Assembly: GCA_030867875.1 (NCBI GenBank)
Contig: JAOWCC010000655.1
Location: forward strand, 10,562,269 to 10,626,268
From: Actinernus sp. WN-2022
Taxonomy: Eukaryota > Cnidaria > Anthozoa > Actiniaria > Actinernidae
DNA length: 64,000 bases
Direction: 5' to 3'
Shown: positions 1-13,300 of the stretch, piece after piece
Layout: each line of letters begins with the position of its first letter
Numbering within the stretch: the first letter of the stretch is position 1
Translations under genes and position numbers: made by a program
The notes under the pieces: model-generated
What the model was told of the DNA's origin: nothing
The model's database searches: none
The model's input: the letters and a program-made list of their open reading frames with translations, nothing else

Positions 1-1
1 A

Positions 2-476
2 ACTCCTGAGTGTCTATTGAATACAGTTTGGTTCACCAACACAGTCCACTTCGGGCTCCGTGGATGTAAAGAACATCGTGATATGTGTTGGGGTGATGTG
101 CAACTGTCGGAACATAAAAATCTTCAAAGTGTCACAAATTATTCAGTGGTTTCTGAAAAACAGCAGGTAAAAATGTCTCGTACTTTGAGTGAACTGACGA
201 CAGGGAATGTGCATAGCTTAGAGAAAACCAATTCATCTCAAGTTGCAGAATGCTCGACTGAAATTCATTCAGCTAGCACGGCAGCAGATTATCAACATAA
301 GTGATAACCAGCAAGCGATGTCGCTTTTCACGGGCGCTGTTATTCATGGAGGTCAATTCAGCATTTCTATTAACAGCCTCAATCAATCCCCGAAGTTGGC
401 AATCCAAGAAGCTGAAGTGGAGTCTTCTCCAAAGAGGTACAAAAGACTAAATGTACTAGATTCTGACTTTGATTAG
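2..476 (+). pseudogene. C-terminal fragment of a Crypton-type DUF3504 recombinase-derived gene
   Basis: An open frame enters from the left edge and contains FGLRGCKEHRDMCWGDVQL, the hallmark of the KIAA1958/ZMYM/QRICH1-type DUF3504 domain, which derives from Crypton tyrosine recombinases. That frame stops at 304. The expected C-terminal tail (QQAMSLFTGAVIHGGQFSIS, ending in an acidic DSDFD before the stop at 476) continues in another frame from about 243, so there is at least one frameshift. The catalytic part lies outside the window. This is either a decayed Crypton-like element or a domesticated copy with a broken 3' end. Family assignment comes from motif memory; the frame change is read directly. 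Confidence 0.65.
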
Positions 477-833
477 AAATTCGCAAAACAGTCAACTGAA
501 CTTTTCAAACTACGGTTTGAACGGCCCCATTTAAAGTTAAAAAAATTATTATCATTTCTTCATTTAAAGACTGGTTGTTTAAAAGTAAATTTTGTTTCAC
601 TTTTTTCCGAGTTATTGAAAAAAACTTTAATGTTGATAGGAATTTTTTTACATTCAGTTTGCTCGAAATAAAAGCGTTCGCAACTTTTTGTGGTGTTTGT
701 GTTGATTTCGCGCGATTTTTATTTGACAATTTATTTTGGAGTAAATCTCAGTACTCGCTCGTTCGTTTGTAATTCTTCACAACTCGTGAATAAAAATCGT
801 ACGCACTCACCAACCATGAAGTAATCTCTATTT
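477..833. other. AT-rich stretch, nothing recognised
   Basis: This is low-complexity AT-rich sequence after the Crypton-like stop. Short open frames occur on both strands but none resembles a protein family or is conserved elsewhere in the window. Confidence 0.5.
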
Positions 834-2276
834 AGGACACGTATCGATCGATTGTGTTCTCGTTATTTGGTCTATGGAAACAGCTGCATGTTTGGTTGGT
901 TCCAAACAGTTTGCTTCAACTTCAGAAGCTCCAATCTCGTTCACAAAACTGTTTTGGTCTTAATGCGGCACTAAGCTAAGCATATATTTCGACGGTCCCT
1001 TATTGATCAAAGAACGAAGCTTTTTTCCCAAACATAAACAAAAGTTATTAGACAATGAGACTTAAAATACACTCTTTCAACGGAGCCTTCAAAACATTCA
1101 AAACGATGAATAGAGCCTTTCAAAAAAATAAAACAAAACGTCAAAAGTGATAAAAGAAAGTTGCGTGAATAATCACTTTGATTACTGAGTCATATCTCAA
1201 TCGGTCATTACGCGGTGGTTTTCAAACTTTTCATACGAAAATGCATAAAGCGCACAATGGAGATAAGAAAAGGTAAAATGGAAATAAAAAGGTAAATCCT
1301 CCGTGAGCACTGTACGATGTATTTAGCTAACTTAGTGGAATCGATAGAATAAAAATAACCAAATAAAAAGAATTGAGATCGTAACGCAAAGATTACAACT
1401 GGTTATAGCGGGTTAGGAAATCAATATACAAGCACTCACGCTGTCACTTTTATGTGACGATGTGAGAAAAAGATTTCGATGACATTTGGACAGACATTTC
1501 AAGGCTACTAGTCGTCACGATTTTCTAATATAAGGCAGTCAATATTTTATTCGCTGTTTCCCTTCCACACGATCGCTTTCCTGTCGTTTTCAACCGTTCG
1601 CACGAAAACGCTAAAAGCACACGAAACGCACACATGCACACATGCAGATCAGATATTTGATTGATATTACACGTGCGTTTTCGAAAACCTTCGTTCTTCC
1701 TGATAGGCCTCCGATATCTGATTCGGAAAGCGTTTTCATAAAGCTGCGCTTTCGATGGAAACGATTAACGCCTGTTCATCGCTTACGTGTGGACGGAGCG
1801 TGCCTCCGTTTTGATGCAAAAACGTATACGGGTGGTCAGGTCAGGCCATAATTACTGTTGCCGATCTTCGGCCGGCCTGTGAAAAATCGTCTTAGGGACG
1901 GACCATTTGAAAATTGATTGGGAGGGGGGGGGGGGTTCCGCAAATCCCCCCAAAAAAATGAGCAAGCCGAATTTGCACAGAAAAAAGAGCGAAGGAGCCG
2001 AAATCACCCCGGAAAAAAATCGAGCAAGGGTGAAACTTTGTTCATTAGCTGAAACAGGTTCAGCCAATGTTTAGTATCCAGAACACAGGAAACCAGTGTT
2101 TTAGAGAGCAGTAAAATCTCAAATATTTTGGCTCGGGCCTTTGGCCCTCGCAATATTTCAATACATTATGCTGTTTTCTTCCATACGCAGGACGGTATAT
2201 TATCTAAGCTCATAATCAAAGGCACATTCCCATATAGGACAGATAATGCATTCGTGTACAAGAGATTAGTTATGTA
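834..2276 (+). repeat. Dispersed block A, copy 1
   Basis: This block begins with ACGTATCGATCGATTGTGTT and recurs nearly complete at 34265-35746 and 37808-38925, shortened at 4951-5690, and diverged at 56935-57430. Shared landmarks include ACACTCTTTCAACGGAGCC, a pair of GTTTTCAACCGTTCGCACGAAAACG-like inverted segments and a G-run near 1920. It repeatedly lies upstream of the FReD units, so it was probably part of the duplicated segment. No coding capacity is evident. Confidence 0.8.
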
Positions 2277-2468
2277 AGGGTTAGAGACTGCTTGTGAGTG
2301 CTTTATCGACAAATACAGGCACGCGCTGACTGTACGATGAACGAAAAATAATGAATACTGCATGAGGCCGAAGGCCGAATGCAGTATGAAGAAATTTTGA
2401 GTTCATCGTAAAGTGAGCAAGTGACTGTATTTTGCCGATAAAGCACAAACATAAAGTCTCTAACCCTT
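2276..2468. mobile_element. Foldback (palindromic) insertion in block A
   Basis: The ends AAGGGTTAGAGACTGCTTG and its near inverted complement ending AGTCTCTAACCCTTT pair over most of the length, with a central GAATACTGCAT/ATGCAGTAT hairpin. The paralogous block at about 35746 lacks it, which supports insertion as a MITE-like element. Confidence 0.6.
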
Positions 2469-2694
2469 TTAATATTCAAACTGAGTGCACTGTCAGCCGT
2501 GAATTTCAATTCAAATCAGTTGTCAATAACAATTTCATAAAGAAGTCAAATATTTTGCATGAATTAAATCATTTTACGGTAAATATCTCCACAAATAAAT
2601 GTAATTTCAATAGACAATGAATAAAAACAGAAGTAGATAACTTTGCAAAGAATAATTTACTTTGGCGTTCGGTCAGTTTAGCTGACGCCTTGCG

Positions 2695-3640
2695 AGTATG
2701 TTTGTACATTTAACTCGAAAACGTTTCTCTTGGAGCCATGTATTCAAATATCGAGTATTTCGCCGGGTTAACTCCTAGACAGTCTACTTTCTTTAATAGT
2801 TTCTTTCATTCGAAAATAACTAACCTGCAGCTTCCAGTGAATTGAAATCTTGAAACCGGCCTCCATGTACTCGGCTCTGATGCAAACATTTTCCAAATAA
2901 AAAATCCTAGGTTTTCGAAACTTCCACTGAATTGTCGCTTCATTCAATCATTGTCTCCTCTTATTGACAGAGTAAGGTCTCCGTCGCCGGAAATAAAATC
3001 CATTTCTTCAGTAAGACTTCTAGAGTGTTGTAGAAACATTTGTTTACTCGGACACATGTTGACTTGTTAGTTGTTGTACTTCCAGCGCTTGCAAATCAGC
3101 CATTTCTAACGAACGATTATGCAAATGTTTGCCTCAAAACATAATGTGAGGCGAATAGTATGATTGTACATTTAACTCGAAAGCGTTTCTCTTCGAGCCA
3201 TGTATTCAAATATCAAGTATTTAGCCGGCTTAACTCCTAGATAGTCTGCTTTCTTTAATAGTTTCTTTCATTCGAAAATAACTAACCTGCAGATTCCAGT
3301 GGGGCAGTGAATTGAAATCTTGACTTGAAACCGGCCTCCGGCCATGTGCTCGGCTCCGATGCAAACATTTTCCAAATCAAAAATCCTGGGTTTTCGAACC
3401 ATCCACTGAATTCTCGCTTAATTTTCTCCTCTTATTGACAGAGTAAGGTCTCGGAAATAAAATCCATTTCTTAAGTAAGTCTACTAGAGTGTTGTAGAAA
3501 CTTTTGTTCACTCGGACACATGTTGACTTGAAGTTGTAAAGTTGTACTTCCAGCACTCGCAAATCAGCCATTTCCAACGAGCGATTATGCAAATGTTCGC
3601 CTAAAAATATATATCTTCTGTCACAGGCAACAGAGATAAA
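2695..3640. repeat. Tandem duplication, period about 462 bp
   Basis: Sequence starting at TTTGTACATTTAACTCGAAA near 2700 recurs from about 3162, with the same order of landmarks (CCTGCAG..TTCCAGTG, GCAAACATTTTCCAAAT, CTCCTCTTATTGACAGAGTA). Two units are present with small indels. A 114-codon reverse open frame across the second unit is not preserved in the first and is not called as a gene. Confidence 0.75.
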
Positions 3641-3859
3641 TCCTGCCGTTACCTTTCTAGTAATTGTCTGCATTTTCACTGTTAAATAGGCGATTGTAAT
3701 TAGGTTTACCAAGCCGTCCACACACGTAACTAAGCGAAGGACTAGGTCTCCCTTTCCCTAGGTAAGAGAGGGTCTGGGTCGAGTGCTGTGGTCACCAATA
3801 ATGCACGCTCATTAGCCAATCACATGCTTGGATTTTGTACAATGCACGAAATTTGAACA

Positions 3860-4950
3860 TTAAATAGTTATATATGCCAATGTTGAGCACTTTTTAATTT
3901 TTTGTTTTATTTGAGACTACGGAACAATGCAATATGATGCACTACAATACAATATGATGCACGAATTAACAGTACAATTTTAAGTATCGATTGCATATTT
4001 TGTTAGTCAGTCACCGGATATCGATATGTAGGCTTTTGTGCGCAATTACTTTGATATGTAAACGAAATAGAAAACACCTTTTTCGTGTTCTCATAGTAAA
4101 AATGGAACGATTAAAAAGAGTGCGATGTATATGATGCCATTTCTTTGATATTTTTTGCTCTTATTTAAGGGAAGAGATCCAGCAAGGTGACCGTGTGACA
4201 CGAATGACAAGCAACAGTTCCAGTAACCAATTTAAACTATGCAATGAGTAACACAGAACTCCTATTTTGCTAAGTGTGCTGAACCTTAATGGGACGACCT
4301 TAATATAAATAAATATAAATAAACTGACCTGTAAAGCAAGATAATAAAGAGAAATTGTTTCATTTGGTGTTGTGGTCGTTGTCTTTGGTGTTGTTTTGAA
4401 CGATACAACTGTTCTTATAGATTTAAAAATAACGATATTAAAACAGATTTAAGATGCTCTTCAAAGATCAATAATGATTTTCTTAATAAGTCGAATAATT
4501 TTAAGGACTCGCGCATTTTCGAAAACAAAAAGGGTTATTCTTGAATTACTCTATACTGGCTCTTCGAGACCAAATTAACTCCAGCGTATGGGTGAAAAGA
4601 GCCTGACAATGAGGTTGGCTCATGCGTTATACATGTAATCAAGGCTAAAATGATATTTTTTACATAAACACTATATTATTCGCAAATACACTAGCCTTTA
4701 TGCAGACCCAATAACTCGTCTACTTTTTGATATTTTCAGGAGTCGCAATTATCTGATTATTACGTCACTCGCTCGTTCGTTTTCTCAAACTCTCGTACAA
4801 AACACTTCATATGCTGTTATCTGTTTATTATACATCATACGAGAATGATATGTTTGCTCCACATATGTTTGTTGTCGTTAACTTACGATACTATAAAAAG
4901 TACTGAGACGGCTCAGTCGGAAATTACACTAAGTTTAGTCGATAAGAAGC
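3860..4950 (+). repeat. Dispersed block B, copy 1
   Basis: This segment matches 35747-37807 after removal of the LINE at 35938-36916. Shared landmarks include TATATATGCCAATGTTGAGC, a block naming two ATATAAATA motifs, and GACGGCTCAGTCGGAAATTA. It precedes block A in both places. Nothing in it looks like a gene. Confidence 0.75.
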
Positions 4951-5690
4951 TTTAGGACACGTATCGATCGATTGTGTTCTCCTTATATGGTCTTTGGAAA
5001 CAGCTGCATGTTTGGTTGGTTCCAAATAGTTTGCTTCAACTCCAGAAGCGATGGCCGCCATGTTGGCTCATGCTTTTGCTCCAATCTCGTTCACAAATCT
5101 GTTTTGGTCTTACACACTAAACGTGGCACTAAGCTAAGCATATATGTCGACGCTCCCTTATTGATCAAAGAACAAAGCTTCTTTCCCAAACATAAACAAA
5201 AGTTATTAGACAATGAGACTTAAAATACACTCTTTCAACGGAGCCTTCAAAACATTAAACAAAACGTCAAAAGTGATAAAAGAAAGTTGCGTGAATAATC
5301 GCTTTGATCACTGAGTCATATCTCAATCGGTCATTACGGGGTGGTTTTCAAACTTTTCAAACGAAAATGCATAAAGCGCACAATGGAGGTAAGAAAAGGT
5401 AAAATGGAAATAAAAAGGTAAATCCTCCGTGAGCACTATACGATGTGTTTAGCTAACTTACTAGAATCGATATAAACAATAAAACTAACCAAATAAACTA
5501 AATTGAGTTCGTAACGCAAAGATTACAACTGGTTATAGCGCGTTAGGAAATCAGTATACAAGTACCCACGCTGTCACTTTTATGTGACGATGTGAGATAT
5601 ATTTCGATAACATTTCGAAAGCCATTTCAGTGTTTCTAGTCTTCGCCATTTTCCAATAAAAGTTGCTGGATTTCTCTTTCGTAATCATAC
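4951..5690 (+). repeat. Dispersed block A, copy 2 (shortened)
   Basis: This copy of block A is colinear with 834 onward up to the TTTTATGTGACGATGTGAG landmark, then passes into sequence shared only with 57400 onward. It marks the left part of the FReD-1 segmental duplication. Confidence 0.75.
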
Positions 5691-5731
5691 TGTTATATTT
5701 TATGTCTGTTTATTTGATGGCAGCTGGGCCG

Positions 5732-5798
5732 TAGCCTGAATTTCAGCCGTCTCCTCTAGTTCGTTCCTCCCGAGAGGAGACGGCTGAAATTCAGGCTA
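5732..5798. mobile_element. 67-bp perfect hairpin element with 8-bp target duplication
   Basis: The arm TAGCCTGAATTTCAGCCGTC plus TCCTCT is followed by a short loop and its exact inverted complement. The direct repeat CTGGGCCG flanks both sides (5724-5731 and 5799-5806), as expected for a transposed mini-element. The same insertion is present at 57473-57539, so it predates the segmental duplication. The related element at 26144 shares its end. Confidence 0.7.
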
Positions 5799-5935
5799 CT
5801 GGGCCGATCACTGTTTTACTTCAAAACCAATCAAGTGTAAAAACAGTCGCTAAGTGGCAACTAGCTAATTATATCAGTTGCCAATTAATGTTTAGTTACC
5901 ATGCTAATACATATTGATACTGTGTGTTTCCAAAC

Positions 5936-6302
5936 GAGTGTGGGAAATATGCTAGTCATGAAGTTGCTAGTTGCGAGTTGTATTTTTTAATGTAGGGGTA
6001 GGATTTTGATTAGCGGTGATGTATTTCTAAAAGCCACCCGTTGTTACGGTTAGGGTATTTTTAAATGTAGGGTTAGGATTTGCATTAGTTCATAGATATA
6101 GGGAGAACGGAGAAGCAAATTATCGTGTTGTTTTGTGATCTAGCCCTAAAAACTCATATTAGTGACTAGCTCTAAACACCGTAAATTCAGTGAGCTAAAT
6201 GAGTGAGCACCCGTTGTTGATGGTTAGGGTATTTTTTTAATATATGGTTAGGAGTTTGGACTCGCAACTCGCAACTTCATGACTAGCATATTTACCACAC
6301 TC
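5936..6302. mobile_element. Foldback element (shared with the FReD-3 unit)
   Basis: The left end GAGTGTGGGAAATATGCTAG pairs with CTAGCATATTTACCACACTC at the right. The arm includes a TTGCTAGTTGCGAGTTG segment and GGTTAGGGTATTTTT repeats inside. The same element occurs at 57678-58044. Confidence 0.6.
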
Positions 6303-7397
6303 CTAGTAATAGAGGTTTAATAGACCTAAATTAGTAACGATAACAATTAGACATTCGCTAGTTGGCGAACTCTATGAAGTTATCGTGTTTTATACTTAAC
6401 TTTTGTTCCCGATGTCGAAAACGGGTTAATGAGGCTTAGAGCTACACGGATTACTAACACTTTACAAAATTGATTATTATCATGTTCAAGTCATTCAAGT
6501 ACACAATAAAAGAACTCACGTCTTTTATGTCGGGAAGAAGAAATTTGCCTCGAGAGAAAGACTTAGGCCTCCTGTGGATGTATCCGTATGCGTTTCATTT
6601 GAAAACAGTGATTTTTTTCCCGAGAAAGCATTCACGTTTTCGGTCCATACGATCGTTTTCCTATCGTTTTCAACCGTTCGCACGAAAACGCTAAAAACAC
6701 GGCACGAAAACGCTAAAGGCGATACTGCACTCGTGTAGATAAGAAATTGTGCGTTCTCGAAAACCTTCGTTCTTCCCGATAGATGTCCGATATCTGCTTC
6801 GGAAAGAGTTTTCATAAAGCTGCGCTTTCTATGGAAACGATTACGTATACGGGAACTCGATCAGGGCCGGCCATAAGCCGCACTGCATGCTGCTGATTTT
6901 CGACCGACCTGTGAAAAATCGTATTCATCGAGAAAATGGATTATCTCCCGTCAATCAATGATTGGTTTCCGTATCAAAAGCTGCTGTGACTATAGTGAAA
7001 TCTGCGTGCGTGAAGAACCCAGTCAAGTGCTATACGTTCATTGACAGTTCTTTTTAATGGCGTCAACCTTTCGGTGAATCAGTTATTTTTCTAACGGTCT
7101 TGGTAGGAAATATTTCTTTATATCTAAGAAAGCATTTTTTTGAATAAGTGAAGTATCACAGTATTCTAAACGCTTCCCTAATCTTGTGAACTGTAGTGGT
7201 GTCGTGGCACTTAATAGCTACAAAACAAAAGAATTGACGAACAGCGATAACTATTGGCTAGAAACTCAAACAGGCCAACTTTTCTTGTTATAAGTGACTA
7301 AAGCTTACTTCTTTATCATTTCTTACAATATTTTTCATTTCTCAACAAACCTCAAGAACAGGCAAACGATTCTCTTGAAGATTAAGCGAGGAAAACC
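6303..7397 (+). other. 5' flank of FReD-1, including probable promoter
   Basis: This stretch is nearly identical to 58045-59195 and partly conserved at 39400-39694. The last 120 bases (CTTTATCATTTCT..CAACAAACCTCAAG..CAGGCAAACGATTCTCTTGAAG, then the ATG) are the best conserved among all three copies, so they probably contain the proximal promoter and 5' UTR. No clear TATA box was identified. Confidence 0.4.
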
Positions 7398-10300
7398 ATG
7401 ATTATCTTTCGTTTAAGTCTTGGGTTGATTCTGTTCAGCCTATTTTTCTACGGAGAAGGGCGTCAGGTCTCTAAACGTAAACACTGCACTGTGCATAACC
7501 AGTACCAGACCTTCATTGTAAAAGCCACAGGAACGAAAGCAATCTTGACAGCACTGAAGACTATCGAAAGAAAGCTCGCAGCACTCGAAAAGGTTCATGG
7601 AACAGGAGCTGCTCACAACTGCCCAAAGGTATTCATTCGAGGAACACTTCGTTGAAACTAAGGAATCGCACACTCACTTGAAAAAGAAAAGGAAGTTTAC
7701 CAAGTGACCACAAAGTCACTATTCAGTGACGCTTGATTCAATACCGAATGTAGATATTGTATATTCTTCGGTAATCAACATTTTGTGGCCACTACCATCT
7801 CCTGGCGGCCCAAAAAATTAAGCCAGTAGACTAATCCTATATTGATTTTGAGTTGAAAGCGGTGTTTACCTTCACCGAAATGATTGTTGTGTATTTGTTC
7901 CTGTACGAAGATAAAAGCGAAATATCCTATGACTTTTTAAACTTTTTAAACTAGATTTTTTTTCTGGAATAAAAAGGAATAAACTATTTGCATTTTGCCA
8001 TGGTAGCAGTTAAGAAAAAGGAAATGTTCTTGTTTTCTCAGAACTTTCATCTTAAGTAATGAAAGTGTTCTTTATTTAACTTAGTCCCCAAGAACTGTGG
8101 CGAAGTTCTCAAGTGTGGCGGGAAGACAAGCGGTGTTTACACTGTGGATCCTGATGGTCTGGGAAAATTCAAGGTACTACTGTTATACTATACTGTATTT
8201 AAAATAACATGCCTTACATTAAATTCGTTGGTGGGTGAAATCTCCCATTCTGTAAAACTTCCTCGCCTAATTGTTTTGCTCGTACTTATCTCTATCAATC
8301 AGTATAATTAATAAGTATAGTTTACCGTGGTATGTCCTCTTTTTTTAAAAAAAAAAATTTAAACTTTTTTTTTATTGTAAACATTTCTAATTACTAAATT
8401 ACATTACACAAAATTTATACGACAAAGAGACAAAGGAAAAAAAAAAAAAAAAAAGAGAAAAGAAAATACTCTAAGCCAGCTATTCCTATTCAGAAAAATG
8501 TCTAATTGCAATTAACAGTTTTTCCCATTTCTTAAGGTGTTCCAGGGTTTTGTTCCTTGATTTTGCTACGTTGGATTCAATTTTCTCAAAATACACTAAA
8601 GAGTTTATAAATAGAGCTAATGTAGGGATTTTTCTTTTCTCTCTTGCTTTATATAAAGCTAATTTATACATTAAGATAATAAAGTTTTGTGGCTATTCGT
8701 TTATCCCTAATATGATATTTACAAGATTCGATGGTGGTAGATTTATATCGTGCTTTCCTAACCAAGTTCGTAATTCAAAATATAAATTTTTGGCCTCTAT
8801 ACATTCTACAAATAAATGATCTATTGTTTCTTGGTTAATTAAACAAAAAGAGCAACGTGAACACTCAATTAATTTAAAACGAAATAAATCAAAATTAAGA
8901 TAAAGGCAGTTGTTCAAAATTCTATATTGAAAATATCGTGAATAAGAATCAATCGTTGTTGAATATATACGCCTATAAATCTCTTCCCAACTTAATGGGC
9001 TCTCAGGCTTTAATCGATTTATAATACTTATTTGGGAGGTAGGTGACTTAAACTTCGCACCAATTAAACATTTGTAAATTTCTTTTGAGTTCTCAACATT
9101 TTCTATATCAAACGACTTTTGCCCAAGTTTTAAGTATTTTTTTCCTATATCTATAGTACCCTCTATAATACCTATATTTTTGACTACTTCTTTCCATTTT
9201 CTTGGTATGGAGTGTACTAAACCTGCCCAATGAAAGAAATCCTTAGCTTGGAGGCCTTTTCTCTCTACCATTTCCCATTTAAATTCACCAGATTCATTCA
9301 ATAGGTCTACTATTCTATTAATATTGAGTTTCGAAAAAGTCTAAAAAAGACTGATTTATTATCAATTTTAATATATCTATTATTCCATAAAGATTGTTGC
9401 AAAATATCAGAAATATATATTACTTCTACCCTAGCAAACTCCGCCCAACATCTTAATACACTTTTGTAAAAATCAGGGAGATACTTTGGAATTCGTTCTT
9501 TTTCAAAATTTTGATCTATTGCTAATATACCCCCAATTTGATTTAAAAACATTAAGGGCAAGAATTTCCATGCCTCTTGTTTTATACTTAACAGCGCTGT
9601 AGCCCATTTTAGACGATTCGCTTTAACAATTGATTCAAAATCAGGTGCTTTTAAACCCCTAATTCATAGTCGCCTATCAACGTTTGATGCTTTATTTTAG
9701 GTTTTTTACCATTCCATATAAAAAATTTCAATTCACAATCAACTAATTTGATAAACTCATCTTTCACATCTATTTTCGAACATATGTATAATAACTTGGA
9801 TATTGCTAATGAACGAACTACCTGAATTCTACCATATAATGTTAAGGGTCTACTCCGCCACATAGATAAAATTGTTCTTAAGTTACTTAATATACGCTGG
9901 AAATTATTGTTATAATGTAATACCTTGTTGTAAGTAAAATAAATACCTAATATTTTAACTCCTTGTTTCTCAAAATCTACCCATTTAAAATCCTTAAACT
10001 TTCCCTCTTCCACAATTTCTTTCCCTATCCATCCTATTTCCGATTTTTTTACATTTATCTTTAAAGATGAAAACACTCTAAATAGATCTAACATTTCTAA
10101 CGTTTTCTCTAGCGAGGTAGTATTTCTTAAAAAGAAAGTTGTATCATCGGCAAATATTACAAACTTCCGAACATTACCTTCTAATTCCACTCCCTGTATT
10201 TCTTTACAATTTCTTATCATCAAAGCCATTATTTCTAAAACTAAAATAAAGATATATGGAGAGATAGGATCTCCCTGTTTTGTACCTCTTTTAATTGCGA

Positions 10301-13300
10301 ACAAGTCAGTAGCTGTACCATTATTTGAAACACACGCTTGATTATCCTCTAAAAGAACTTGTATCCATTTTATAAATCCCTCACCAAAACCATAACGTTT
10401 CAAAACTGCAAATATAAAAGGATGCTCTATCGAATCAAAGGCTTTTTCAAAATCTGCTGCAAACATGATCAAGGGGAGACAATTTTTCTTTGCGTAAAAC
10501 ATTATATCCTCAATTATTCTAATTGGTTCATCTATTACTCGCCCTTTAACAAAAGCTGTCTGGTCATGATGAATTATACCAGGAAGGATATGAGATAACC
10601 TCTTACTAAGAACCTTACTACATATTTTAACATCCACATTTATTAAACTAATTGGACGCCATGAATCTATGAATCTATTATCTTTACCTGGCTTTTCCAA
10701 TAATGTAATTATTATTTGTTTTTGTGAAGTTGTTAATGAACCTTTTTTTAAACTATCATTTAAGCAGTTGACCAAATCTTCCTTGATATCATGCCATATA
10801 CTTAAATAAAATTCTTTTGTTAAACCATCGTTTCCTGGTGTTTTGGAGGATCCCATTGCCTTAAGACTATTAAAACATTCATTAACAGTCATCCTCCCTT
10901 CACATGCCATTCTTTCTTCCTCTGACAATTTGGGAATATTAATTTTACTAAGAAATTCTAGACACTCAGACTCTGTCTTCCCTGATTTGAATTTAAACTG
11001 TTGACTAAAGTGCTTCCTGATTTCTTTAAGTACTTCACGTGGCTGTACAATTTCATTGTTATCAGCGTCAACGAGTTTCCTAACATGTGTTTTAGATTTG
11101 TTTCTTTTTTCTAGTGTCAAGAAATATCTAGTATTTTTTTCTCCTAATTCATGCCAGGTTGCCTTGGATCGTACTATAACACCGTCGATTACATAGTTAC
11201 TTAACTCTTCTAACTCCTTTGTTAGCTTATCATGTTCCGTTAATTTACTTTCATCATTTTCCCAACCTTCCGTATTCTCAATCTGAGTGATTTTGTTCTC
11301 AATATTACTGTATACGCTCCGTTTTTGTTTAGCCAGATGTTTAGAAAACTTAATTGTAAATTTACGTACCTCATATTTAATCAGTTCCCACCGTAACTGT
11401 GGATCAAAGATGCTCTCTTCATTCAAGGCCTTCTTCAAATCATTTATTACCAATTTCAATTCTTTTATATATTCTTTGTTTTCTATCAATGAATTATTAA
11501 ATTTCCAAAACGAGGGACCCCTTTTACCCTCTTTAACTTTTAATAATTTTAAAGTAATGGCCGAATGATCTGTATTAGGGGCTGGAATTACATCACAGTT
11601 ATCAATAGAAGGTTGCAATTCATTTGAAACTAGATAATAATCTAATCTACGATGTATACGTTGGCTGCTACTACGTGTACCTTGTCCTTTACCCCTCCAT
11701 GTGAACCTTTTCAAAGCGGGATTCCGAATTCTCCATATGTCACATAAATCTACTTCAAGCATGATTGTTTCCATTGTCTCGATGGACTTTACCTTAGGAA
11801 TTGGATTACCGCCGGATGATTCAAGGTCTAAATCAAAACAGAAGTTGAAATCACCTCCCCAGATAATATTAGTTTCAACTGGGTACTCAATTTCGTTAAT
11901 TCTAATCAAGATCTCATTAAAAAATTCAACTTGATTTTTTTCCACATTGGGAGCAACCTTGAATTTCACACAATACTATCACATATCTCCCTCCTGCATC
12001 TAATATTTCTTGGGATATTTTATAATCCAATTTTGCTCCAAAAACAATCGCAGTGCCCCTACTTTTCGAAGTCCCGTGGGCCATCACTAACTTTGCTCTT
12101 GTTCTATGGGACCATTCAACTGATACATCGTTAGTACTATGTGTTTCTCGTAAAAACGTGATTCCTTTCTCACCGTTGTGTTTCGTAATCCAATTTAAAA
12201 AAATTCTACACTTTGTATATTCTCTCAAACCCCGAACATTTAAAGATAGTAAAGAAAAATCAAATTCATCCATTTATACAGGAAAACCTAAAGATCAAAA
12301 TATAAAGATGGTAAATTTGGCTTGAGTAAACAAACAGAAAGAAAATAAAAAAACTAATCAAACACATACCAACATGCACATTTATGCAATTATCTAAAAT
12401 CATGTAAATTGAACCTGACTGGTGAAATAGATGGACAATTATCTCACAGCGAGAATTAATTCTGAATCTTACTGCAAATTTAAAATTAAACTTCCGTAAA
12501 TAGCTAAAAGAGTAAATAAACATTTAAACTTATTGATATTACTATTAAATAAGTTACAGTAACTTATCTAAATCTTCAATATCCTTGATCTTGATAGGGC
12601 GCGACTCCTCGGTTTTCCGCATGAAAACGTTTCCATCGATGGTCCAACACCCCTGGAGTTTATTATCTGACTTAAATTTTCTTGCATCTTTGAAGAGCTT
12701 CCTTTTAACTGCTGTTAGGTTTTCATTAATGAATAAAGGACCAGCATCTGGAAAGATTTCACCGTGGCCAAACTTCCTTAATTCGCGTCTTGCCTTGTAA
12801 TTACTGAACCTAGCAATAATTGGTCTTGGTTGCTCCTCTACTCCTACGTATCCAGGACGCTTCTTTGCCTTTATCCTAACGGACATTCGATGAGAAATGT
12901 CAATATCGTCTTCCGTGAGGTCCACATCCACTGCTTCAGCAATCTTTAAAATAAGGCGTTCGGTTGATTCGTCTCTCATGGATACCATGAAATTCGAGAT
13001 TAAATTTTCTTGTATATTGCTCTAAATTTTCCAGTTTATCGGCGGTATCGTCGAGGTCGTCAGTAACTTCCTTCAAATCTTGCTTAAACTCTCTCGCTTC
13101 ATTTTCCAACGCCTTGACCGTCTGCTTCAGCGTGGAATTAGCGTTCTTGAGTGAATCCACTTCAGCAATGATAAAACACTAAAGAATTCTTTAAGTCTTG
13201 AAACTCCGTTTTCATCGTCTTCAATTCCGTTTTCATCACCTTGTTATCCTCCAACAACCGGTCGGTATTACTTTTAATATCCTTTAAGACACTCCATATA

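Noticed and set aside
3377..3721. 114-codon reverse frame
   Set aside because: It lies in the second unit of a 462-bp tandem duplication; the first unit does not keep the frame and no domain is visible.
4972..5223. 83-codon frame repeated at 34287-34538 (MCSPYMVFGNSCMFGWFQ)
   Set aside because: It belongs to dispersed block A; the frame is broken in the copies at 834 and 37808, so it is not under coding constraint.
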